Assembly (NCBI GenBank): GCA_031291415.1
Contig: JARLJB010000238.1
Location: forward strand, 1-63,812
From: Telmatospirillum sp.
Lineage (GTDB): Bacteria > Pseudomonadota > Alphaproteobacteria > Rhodospirillales > Magnetospirillaceae
Length of the DNA: 63,812 nucleotides
Direction: 5' to 3'
Shown here: positions 27,489 through 34,405 of the stretch, piece by piece
How the letters are laid out: every line of letters begins with the position of its first letter
How positions within the stretch are numbered: the stretch's first letter is position 1
Made by a program: the position numbers and the translations under genes
Notes under the pieces: generated by a model
Seen by the model: only the letters and a program-made list of their open reading frames with translations
Databases searched by the model: none
Told to the model about the DNA's origin: nothing

Positions 27489-28711
27489 CAGACTCTCTCC
27501 TTCTTGATTTTGTCTTCAATCCGGATGGCGATGTGGGTACCCTTGCGCCCCATTTTTCCGCCGAACATCGGGACATCGCCACACCGCAACTCCACGGTCG
27601 ATTCGGGCATGGCGTTGAGCATGATCTTGGAGCCGACGCGCAAGTTAAGGATGTCGCGCAAGGGCATCACCTGCTCGTCGAGCACAGCTTCCATCTCGAC
27701 GTCGGTCAGCCACAGTTCTTCGGCCAAGTGGGTTTCCCAGATGGAATCACGACCGAACTTCTCGCCCATGAACATCTGCAGCAGAAGTTCACGGACCGGC
27801 TCCAAGGTCGCGTACGGAAGCATCAGTTCGAGGCGACCGCCGCGGTCTTCCATGTCGATGCGAAGCTTGGCAACGATGGCGGCATTCGACGGACGCGAAA
27901 TCGTGGCGAACCGCGGATTGGTTTCCAACCGATCGAAACGGAAGGTGACCGGCGACAACGGATCGAAAGCGGCCGACAGATCCGCCAGGACCACATGTAC
28001 CATGCGCTCGACCAGATTACGCTCGATGGTGGTGTAAGGACGCCCTTCGATTCGCATCGCGGCGGTACCACGGCGCCCGCCCAGCAACACGTCGACAATC
28101 GAGTAAATCAGGGATGAATCGACGGTCAGAAGACCATAGTTATCCCACTCCTCGGCTTTGAAAACCGCCAGCATCGCCGGCAGAGGAATAGAGTTGAGAT
28201 AATCGCCGAAACGCAACGACAGAATGTTGTCGAGCGAAACCTCGACATTGTCCGACGTAAAATTGCGCATGCTGGTCGACATCATGCGCACGAGGCGGTC
28301 GAACACCACTTCGAGCATCGGCAGGCGTTCGTAAGACACCAACGCCGAATTGAGAATAGCTTGAATGCCCGAACGATCGCCGCTTCCGCCTGCGGAATCG
28401 TCGAAGCCGAGCAACGAATCAATTTCGTCCTGATTGAGGACGCGGGTCGAGGTTCCGGTCGCGGCCTCTTCGCCGTCGGCCTCCCCGGCGTTGCCACCCT
28501 CGTCGCCGGCCCCCAGCATGGCTTCCCATTCGGCAGCCACGTTGTCGGCGTCTTCGGGATTGGCAGACGCCGCCTCGGGGGCATCGCCGCCGGCCGCAGG
28601 CTCCTCATCGCCGCCAGCCATGGCGGCCCATTCCTTCATGAGGGCTTCTTCGTCGTCGGTCGACCGGCCTTCACCGCCGTCTTCGCTGTCCTCAGCCATC
28701 AGGGCATCCAT
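27488..28711 (-). CDS. fliM: Flagellar motor switch protein FliM with an N-terminal extension
   Basis: C-ring protein that binds CheY-P and sets the direction of rotation. The core from about residue 90 is typical: the CheY-binding peptide VLNQDEIDSLLGF (91-103), GIQAILNSALVSYERLPMLE, and the C-terminal surface-presentation domain with NLRVGSKIMLN. An acidic extension of about 90 residues precedes the CheY peptide, which normally sits at the very N-terminus. It contains two similar motifs, LMKEWAAMAG and AAEWEAMLGA. An alternative Met at residue 5 does not remove the extension. It lies between fliL and DUF6468. Confidence 0.95.
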   Translation of the reverse strand: MDALMAEDSEDGGEGRSTDDEEALMKEWAAMAGGDEEPAAGGDAPEAASANPEDADNVAAEWEAMLGAGDEGGNAGEADGEEAATGTSTRVLNQDEIDSLLGFDDSAGGSGDRSGIQAILNSALVSYERLPMLEVVFDRLVRMMSTSMRNFTSDNVEVSLDNILSLRFGDYLNSIPLPAMLAVFKAEEWDNYGLLTVDSSLIYSIVDVLLGGRRGTAAMRIEGRPYTTIERNLVERMVHVVLADLSAAFDPLSPVTFRFDRLETNPRFATISRPSNAAIVAKLRIDMEDRGGRLELMLPYATLEPVRELLLQMFMGEKFGRDSIWETHLAEELWLTDVEMEAVLDEQVMPLRDILNLRVGSKIMLNAMPESTVELRCGDVPMFGGKMGRKGTHIAIRIEDKIKKERV

Positions 28712-28714
28712 CCG

Positions 28715-29257
28715 TCACTGAACCAGCATTTCCTTGAACAGCACGTCATTGACCTTCGCCGGTTTGACTGCATTGTTCACGCGGGTCAGCAGCTCCTCAC
28801 GCAAACGCAACATGCCGGCCGAACCTTGCAGGTCTTCAATGCGCAACTCTCGCAAATACACCTGGAAGTTGTCGATGATCCGTGGCATCACGCTTTCGAC
28901 CTTCGAGACATCGAGCGGACTGTCCAATTCCAGGCTCACCCGAATCTTCAAGAAATTCTGCTTGCGTCCCGCCGAATTGAGATTCACGAGAATCTCAGGC
29001 AAATCGTAGAACACGGCCGCGTGAACTTCCTTCGGTTTTTCTTCCTCGACTTTCTTTTCGCTTTTCGTCGCATGCAAAAGCGGATCAAGGAATCCTGCGA
29101 AATAGAGCCCGGCCGCCACACCGACAACCGCCAGAATGGCAACGACGATCAGAATCAGCTTTTTCTTCTTAGAACTGCTGCCTTGTCGTACGGGTGCGGC
29201 TTCCATTTCGTCGGAGGCTTCACCTTCTTCAAAGTCTTCTTCCAAGTCCTCGGCCAT
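28715..29257 (-). CDS. fliL: Flagellar basal body-associated protein FliL
   Basis: A 180-residue inner-membrane protein next to the stator. It has an acidic cytoplasmic N-terminus, one membrane helix (KLILIVVAILAVVGVAAGLY) and a periplasmic FliL domain (FYDLPEILVNLNSAGRKQNF through the LRIEDLQGSAG region). GGAGG precedes the ATG. It is the first gene of the motor operon fliL-fliM-DUF6468-motE-cheY-cheZ, with a CtrA-like box 72 bases upstream. Confidence 0.93.
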   Translation of the reverse strand: MAEDLEEDFEEGEASDEMEAAPVRQGSSSKKKKLILIVVAILAVVGVAAGLYFAGFLDPLLHATKSEKKVEEEKPKEVHAAVFYDLPEILVNLNSAGRKQNFLKIRVSLELDSPLDVSKVESVMPRIIDNFQVYLRELRIEDLQGSAGMLRLREELLTRVNNAVKPAKVNDVLFKEMLVQ

Positions 29258-29328
29258 GGTCCTCCACCCCCGCAGGGCGCCTCGACCGACGCCCGGAGTA
29301 AGTCACCCTACACAGTAACCTTCCGCGG

Positions 29329-29343
29329 TTAACAAGATATTGA
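29329..29343. promoter_or_regulatory. CtrA-like box upstream of fliL
   Basis: TTAACAAGATATTGA fits TTAA-N7-TTAA with one mismatch. Read toward fliL it is TCAA-N7-TTAACC, so it keeps the extended TTAACC half. A TGTAGG lies 16 bases downstream of TTAA, at -10 spacing. In Caulobacter fliLM is a CtrA-dependent early operon. Confidence 0.5.
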
Positions 29344-29515
29344 TAGCCACTCGAAATCCGGGTCTTCAAGGGCCCCTTCGACCAGGAGGCACCATAACAA
29401 GGCGGCCCTAACCGGGCAATAACTACCCGGCATCACCGTCCTCAACCGCCTTTACCACCGCCGCCGTCACCCGGCGTCACGGGGAATAGCGCGGATTCCC
29501 TCACTTTTTTGAAAG

Positions 29516-29531
29516 TGGCACGCCTTCTGCA
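29516..29531 (+). promoter_or_regulatory. Sigma-54-type (-24/-12) promoter of flgFGAH
   Basis: TGGCACGCCTTCTGCA matches TGGCACR-N4-TTGCW with one mismatch and preserves GG-N10-GC. The predicted start lies near 29542 and the flgF ATG at 29569, which fits. Confidence 0.72.
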
Positions 29532-29568
29532 TAGACATTGGCGTCCGAATTTTCAGGATTCCTGTGTG

Positions 29569-30312
29569 ATGGAAAACACGTCTTACGTCGCCCTGTCTCG
29601 CCAAACCGCCCTGTGGCGGCAGCTTGAAGTCGTGGCCAACAATCTGGCCAACGCCAACACGCCGGCATACAAGGGCGAACAGGTGATGTTCACCGACTAC
29701 ATGGTGAAATCCAAGTCCGACCACACGCCGTTTGGCCAAAAGGTGTCGTTCGTCCGCGACCTTGGCACGCTTCGCGATACCCGCGAAGGGCCGGAGACCA
29801 AGACCGACGCGCCGCTCGACGTGGCCATCCATGGCGACGGCTACTTTTCCATCGACACTCCTGCCGGCCAACGCTACACGCGAGCCGGCCATTTCCGGCT
29901 GGACGAGAACGGCATGGTAGTCACCACCGCCGGCTATCCGGTGCTTCAGCAAAACGATACGCCGATCGTACTGGCGCCCAACGAGGCGGAAGTGTCGATC
30001 GCCGGCGACGGAACGCTTTCCACCGAAAACGGCGTCATCGGCAAGTTGAAGGTCGTGACGTTCGACAATGACCAGGAGATGCGCGCTGCCGGCGACGGCA
30101 CCTACGAAACCACCGCCACGGCGAACCCGTCCGACACAGCAAACATTTCCCAGGGAATGCTGGAAGAATCGAACGTTCAGCCAATCACCGAAATGACCAA
30201 CATGCTGACCATCATGCGTAATTACGAGAGCATCCAGAACCTGATTCAAAATGAGCACGATCGGCAACTGAAGGCGATGCCTGTGTTGTCGCAGTCGCAG
30301 CAGACCGCGTAA
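29569..30312 (+). CDS. flgF: Flagellar proximal rod protein FlgF
   Basis: A 247-residue rod subunit. MENTSYVALSRQTALWRQLE plus VVANNLANANTPAYKGEQV is the alphaproteobacterial FlgF N-terminus. The C-terminus (EMTNMLTIMRNYESIQNLIQ) pairs with it as in all axial proteins. The ATG at 29569 is chosen because it begins the conserved helix and lies downstream of the sigma-54 promoter. It is the first gene of flgF-flgG-flgA-flgH. Confidence 0.95.
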   Translation: MENTSYVALSRQTALWRQLEVVANNLANANTPAYKGEQVMFTDYMVKSKSDHTPFGQKVSFVRDLGTLRDTREGPETKTDAPLDVAIHGDGYFSIDTPAGQRYTRAGHFRLDENGMVVTTAGYPVLQQNDTPIVLAPNEAEVSIAGDGTLSTENGVIGKLKVVTFDNDQEMRAAGDGTYETTATANPSDTANISQGMLEESNVQPITEMTNMLTIMRNYESIQNLIQNEHDRQLKAMPVLSQSQQTA

Positions 30313-30327
30313 GAAGGGATTGAGACC

Positions 30328-31116
30328 ATGAGGGCCATGAACATCGCCGCCACCGGAATGCAGGCTCAGCAGACCAATGTGGAAGTGATCTCCAACAACA
30401 TCGCCAACATGAACACCACCGCCTACAGTCGGCGGCTGCCCGAATTCACCGATTTGCTGTACCAGAATCTGCAGCGCGTCGGTACCTTTTCGTCGGACAG
30501 TAACACCATCGTGCCGTCAGGCATCCAGTTGGGACTGGGCGTCAAGACCACGTCTGTCTACCGTGTCGCCGAACAGGGGCCGGTCAACAACACCAACGAC
30601 ACATTGGATGTCGCCGTACAGGGCAAGGGCTATTTCCAGATCCAGCTGCCCAATGGTTCGACGGCTTACACCCGTGATGGCACCTTCCAGCTCAGTTCGC
30701 AGGGGCAGATCGTGACCGCCACCGGCTATACCGTGTTGCCCGGCATCACCGTTCCCAACAACGCGACCGGCATCACGATCAACAGTTCCGGCCAGGTCTC
30801 GGTGACCATCGACGGCCAGACCGCGGCATCCGTGGTCGGTCAGCTCACGCTGGCCAACTTCCCCAACGACGCCGGTCTCGAAGCCGAGGGCAACAACCTG
30901 TTCCTGCAGACGGCATCATCGGGCTCGCCGATCGTCGCCACGCCGGGAAGCAACGGCTTTGGCAGCATTCTGCAGGGATATCTTGAGGGGTCGAACGTCA
31001 ACTCGGTGTCGGAAATGACCAATCTGATCAGCGCCCAGCGCGCCTATGAGATGAATTCCAAGGTCATTCAGACCGCCGACAACATGATGCAGACGACCTC
31101 GCAGCTCAAATCGTAA
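30328..31116 (+). CDS. flgG: Flagellar distal rod protein FlgG
   Basis: A 262-residue protein of exact family length. MRAMNIAATGMQAQQTNVEV and ISNNIANMNTTAYSRRLPEF at the N-terminus and VNSVSEMTNLISAQRAYEMN at the C-terminus are FlgG signatures. It follows flgF by 15 bases. Confidence 0.97.
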   Translation: MRAMNIAATGMQAQQTNVEVISNNIANMNTTAYSRRLPEFTDLLYQNLQRVGTFSSDSNTIVPSGIQLGLGVKTTSVYRVAEQGPVNNTNDTLDVAVQGKGYFQIQLPNGSTAYTRDGTFQLSSQGQIVTATGYTVLPGITVPNNATGITINSSGQVSVTIDGQTAASVVGQLTLANFPNDAGLEAEGNNLFLQTASSGSPIVATPGSNGFGSILQGYLEGSNVNSVSEMTNLISAQRAYEMNSKVIQTADNMMQTTSQLKS

Positions 31117-31128
31117 AGGCTTGAGATC

Positions 31129-32076
31129 ATGAACCGTTTCGTCCTGCCCCTGGCCATCGCCCTCAGCGTTGCCGCATCACCGGTGATGGCCGGCGCATTG
31201 TTGCGCCCCAACGTGGTGATCGATGGCGACATCCTGAAGCTGGGCGACGTTTTCGACAATGTCGGAGACAAGGCCGACACCGCCATCGCCCGCGCCCCGG
31301 CTCCGGGCCGCCGAGCGATCCTTGATGCCGATTGGCTGCAAAAGGTCGCCAACAGCAACCGCATCGACTGGCGGCCGCAGAACGCTTTCGAACAGGCGGT
31401 AGTGGAACGGAGCGGCGTTACCGTCACCCACGACCAGATCGAAGCTGAAATCCTGGCGGCTCTGGCCGGCCAGGGGGTACCCGACGATGCCCAGATCGAG
31501 CTTGCCAACCGTGCGACGCAAATCGTCGTCCCCATCGGAGCCGCCATGCAGGTGGGCGTTCGCGACCTCTATTACGACGCGCGCTATAAGCGCTTCACCG
31601 CGACGATCGAAGTCCCGGCCAACTCGCCCAGCGCCACCCGCATGCGGATCACCGGCCGCGTCTTCCAGACCGTCGAGGTTCCGGTTCTGAGCCACCAGAT
31701 CAATCGGGGCGACGTCATCACCGCCCGCGACGTCACCTGGACCAAAGTCCGAGAAGACGGCGTGCGCCGCGATGTCGTTACCGAAATGAACCAGGTCGTC
31801 GGCTTCACACCGCGCCAGCCGCTACGGCCCGGCCAGATGCTGTCCTCCGCCGAATTGCAAAAGCCGCTGGCTGTCCTTCGGGGCGCCCTGGTCACCATGG
31901 TGCTGAAGTCGGGTGCGATGTCGCTGTCGACGCAAGGTCACGCGATCGAACAGGGAAGCGTCGGCGACGTCATCCGGGTGAGCAACAGCCACAGCAATCT
32001 GACCGTCGAAGGCAAGATCGAAGGCCCGAACATCGTCAGCGTCTCGATGAATGGCGCCACAGCCCTAGCCAACTGA
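31129..32076 (+). CDS. flgA: Flagellar P-ring assembly chaperone FlgA
   Basis: A 315-residue periplasmic protein with a signal peptide (FVLPLAIALSVAASPVMAGA). It is needed for assembly of the FlgI P ring. The conserved SAF-domain region is in the C-terminal half: INRGDVITARDVTWTKV, VGFTPRQPLRPGQML and the end VIRVSNSHSNLTVEGKIEGP. The gene lies between flgG and flgH; flgI is not in the window. Confidence 0.92.
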   Translation: MNRFVLPLAIALSVAASPVMAGALLRPNVVIDGDILKLGDVFDNVGDKADTAIARAPAPGRRAILDADWLQKVANSNRIDWRPQNAFEQAVVERSGVTVTHDQIEAEILAALAGQGVPDDAQIELANRATQIVVPIGAAMQVGVRDLYYDARYKRFTATIEVPANSPSATRMRITGRVFQTVEVPVLSHQINRGDVITARDVTWTKVREDGVRRDVVTEMNQVVGFTPRQPLRPGQMLSSAELQKPLAVLRGALVTMVLKSGAMSLSTQGHAIEQGSVGDVIRVSNSHSNLTVEGKIEGPNIVSVSMNGATALAN

Positions 32077-32086
32077 GGAACATGCC

Positions 32087-32845
32087 ATGACCCGCAAACA
32101 CTCCCTTTCGTTCAAGGCGGCGTTGCTGTTGTCGGCAACGACTATGGTCAGCGGCTGCAATTTCTTCGAACGCATGTCCGAGGTGGGAGAACCGCCGCGG
32201 GTTTCGCGGATCCAGGATCCCACCCAGGCGGCCAATTATCAGCAGGTCAGCATGCCGATGCCGACGCCAACCGCGCCGCCGGCGGGAACCAATTCGTTAT
32301 GGCGCCGTGGTGCGCGGGCCTTTTTCAAGGATCAGCGGGCCACCGAGATCGGCGACATCCTGACTGTCGCAGTCAGCATCAACGAAAGCGGGACCTTGTC
32401 CAACAAGACGACGACGGCAACCGCCAGCTCAGAGGCAGCCAATCCCAGCTTTACCTTCCTTGGGCTTGAGAAGGGTATCGGCCACGTTTTTGGTGGTGCC
32501 TCGTCGACCGACCTCTTCAGTTTCGGCAGCAGCAGCGGCATGACCGGCGCCGGTTCAATGGCCCGGGCCGAGCAGGTCACCATCAATCTGGCGGCCACCG
32601 TCGTCCAGAAACTGCCGAACGGCAATCTGGTCATCAATGGCAAGCAGGAACTTCGGGTCAACGGCGATATGCGCGAACTTTCGATCCAGGGCATCATCCG
32701 GATCGAGGATATTTCCTCGCTGAATACCATTTCCTCCGAAAAAATCGCCGAGGCGCGCATCGTCTATGGCGGCCGCGGCACCATGGAGGACATCCAGCAG
32801 CCTCGTTACGGCACGCAAATCTTCGACGCGATCGCGCCATTCTGA
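32087..32845 (+). CDS. flgH: Flagellar L-ring lipoprotein FlgH
   Basis: A 252-residue outer-membrane lipoprotein with a signal peptide and lipobox VSGC (Cys24). Family features are SLWRRGARAFFKDQRATEIG, DILTVAVSINESGTLSNKT and the C-terminal RELSIQGIIRIEDISSLNTI. It ends the flgF-flgG-flgA-flgH unit and is followed by a hairpin terminator. Confidence 0.96.
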   Translation: MTRKHSLSFKAALLLSATTMVSGCNFFERMSEVGEPPRVSRIQDPTQAANYQQVSMPMPTPTAPPAGTNSLWRRGARAFFKDQRATEIGDILTVAVSINESGTLSNKTTTATASSEAANPSFTFLGLEKGIGHVFGGASSTDLFSFGSSSGMTGAGSMARAEQVTINLAATVVQKLPNGNLVINGKQELRVNGDMRELSIQGIIRIEDISSLNTISSEKIAEARIVYGGRGTMEDIQQPRYGTQIFDAIAPF

Positions 32846-32864
32846 CGAGATACGACCCGGTTTT

Positions 32865-32904
32865 GACGGAAAGCCGCGGGCTTGTTGGCCCGTGACTTTC
32901 CGTC
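32865..32904 (+). terminator. Hairpin downstream of flgH
   Basis: GACGGAAAG pairs with CTTTCCGTC, with an inner CGGGC/GCCCG stem separated by a small internal loop. It begins 20 bases after the flgH stop codon. Confidence 0.6.
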
Positions 32905-33081
32905 ACGTCATCGGAACTATTGCTTGAGAAGAGGCCGGCCCGCATCCCAGCTGGGACAGCGTGCCGACAGGGCTCCTCGGGGCGGCAAATCTTGCCGCTC
33001 ACATCTTGCCGAGTCCAGCAAACCAACTTTTCCCCAGAGAATGACACACGTGCCTTGCCGGAGGCTTGACCGGGAAGGTCG

Positions 33082-33116
33082 ATCGGGCTGGAGTTCCGTG
33101 GGAACTCCAGCCCGAT
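33082..33116 (-). terminator. Hairpin downstream of flgL
   Basis: A perfect 16-bp stem, ATCGGGCTGGAGTTCC with its complement, and a three-base loop, 34 bases past the flgL stop codon. There is no long T run. Confidence 0.65.
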
Positions 33117-33149
33117 ATTCGAATTTCAGCACCGACCTCAAGTACAGTA

Positions 33150-34385
33150 TTACAAATAGCTGGCCAGGTTGATCTTGGCGATCTGCGACACTGCCAGATA
33201 GGACGCCTGAAGCTGGGTCTGATATTTAGAGACCGCCGCTGCCGCTTGCGCCGTGTCGACGTTCTTCACGCTGGAGAGCGAATTCTGCAAATATGTGACG
33301 TAGGTGGTCTGCTGCTGACCCGACGTGGTCAACTGGCTTGATGCCGCAGCCAGGCTTTCCTGCGCATTGGACAGGTCTTTGACGGAACTGTTGGCGACCG
33401 TCAGCGCCGTTTTAAGAGACGTCTGAAACGACGACGCATAGGTCATGCTGCTCGGAAGACCAAGACCGCTGCTATCGGAAATCGTCAGGGGGTTGGTGTC
33501 GCCACTGGCGATCTGCAGCGAGTAGGTGCCACTGCCGCTGTAGACGACCTTGGCTATCGTGCCAGTGGTGCTGCTCGCCGTCTGGTAGGCGGTGTTCACG
33601 TCGTTCGCGATGGATTGCAGATCCTCGCCCGCACTGACGGTGACCGAGGTGGTGATCGGCGAGGTGGAGGGACCAGTGGTAATGCTGAGCGAACCACCGG
33701 TTACGACGGAGGAGTTGGTCGCGGCGCTGGGACCGGTCGCCGTCGCCGTGCTGGTCGCCAGCGTGCTGGAGGCTGCGTCGGACGTCAACTGCACCGCCCG
33801 CATGGCTTCTTCGAAGGGCTGACTGTCGGCGGTAACGCCGTAAGAGATGGTTTGCTGCGGCGATACCCGAACCGACAGAATATTGTCATCACCGGTGTAA
33901 TAGCTGCCTTTGTCGCCGCCTGACTTCTGATAGGTGGCCAAACTGGCGGCCGTGACCGGCTCCGTCGCCGAATTGCTGCCGGCGAACACATAACCCGCCG
34001 AATCCTTGGTATTGATTTCGCTGACCAGTGTCTGCTGCAACGACTGAACGGCCGAAGCCAAGGTCGAGTTGTCGTTCGTCGACATGGCGGCGCTGATCTT
34101 GGTTTCCAGACTGGAAAGCGTGGTCGACATATTGCCGATCGCGCTATACATCGACTGCGTCCGGTTGCCCACTGTCGTGGCGTCGGAGGCCCAGGTCTGC
34201 GACTGCTCGATATCGTGCTCGAGATTGAGCATCTCGTTGCTGCTGGCGCCACCCAGCGTTCCGAAGTCGGATGCGACGAGTCCCGATGATTCCTGAATCG
34301 ATGCCTGGGCATACTGCGACTGCGTGGACAGCGCCGAGCCAACGACCAAATTATTGAGCTGCATCGTGGATACTCTAGTCATCAT
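33150..34385 (-). CDS. flgL: Flagellar hook-filament junction protein FlgL, with an internal insert
   Basis: A 411-residue flagellin-family protein. The N-terminal helix (MMTRVSTMQLNNLVVGSAL) and the C-terminal helix (TAQAAAAVSKYQTQLQASYL) flank a domain with the FlgL-like AGYVFAGSNSATEPVTA. Between about residues 225 and 310 there is an insert resembling the Flagellin_IN motif (GGSLSITTGPST, SVTVSAGEDLQSIANDVNTA, YSLQIASGDTNPLTISDSSG). Its position after flgK argues for FlgL over a flagellin. It has no cysteine and is rich in Ser/Thr, as expected of a surface protein. Confidence 0.88.
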   Translation of the reverse strand: MMTRVSTMQLNNLVVGSALSTQSQYAQASIQESSGLVASDFGTLGGASSNEMLNLEHDIEQSQTWASDATTVGNRTQSMYSAIGNMSTTLSSLETKISAAMSTNDNSTLASAVQSLQQTLVSEINTKDSAGYVFAGSNSATEPVTAASLATYQKSGGDKGSYYTGDDNILSVRVSPQQTISYGVTADSQPFEEAMRAVQLTSDAASSTLATSTATATGPSAATNSSVVTGGSLSITTGPSTSPITTSVTVSAGEDLQSIANDVNTAYQTASSTTGTIAKVVYSGSGTYSLQIASGDTNPLTISDSSGLGLPSSMTYASSFQTSLKTALTVANSSVKDLSNAQESLAAASSQLTTSGQQQTTYVTYLQNSLSSVKNVDTAQAAAAVSKYQTQLQASYLAVSQIAKINLASYL

Positions 34386-34405
34386 CGTTCTCCTGACTAG
34401 TAGTT

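Larger units (their letters stand above)
29258..29568. other. Divergent regulatory region between fliL and flgF
   Basis: No gene is supported in these 311 bases. It holds a CtrA-like box near fliL and a sigma-54-type promoter near flgF. A plus-strand frame from 29509 into flgF is only an upstream extension that would start before the predicted transcription start. Confidence 0.75.
32846..33149. other. Convergent intergenic region between flgH and flgL
   Basis: This 304-base region contains two strong hairpins, one for each converging operon, and no supported gene. Short open frames here overlap the hairpins and lack ribosome binding sites. Confidence 0.75.

Noticed and set aside
29467-30267. 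266-aa frame opposite flgF
   Set aside because: It mirrors flgF and lacks a domain; flgF has a promoter and both axial-protein signatures.
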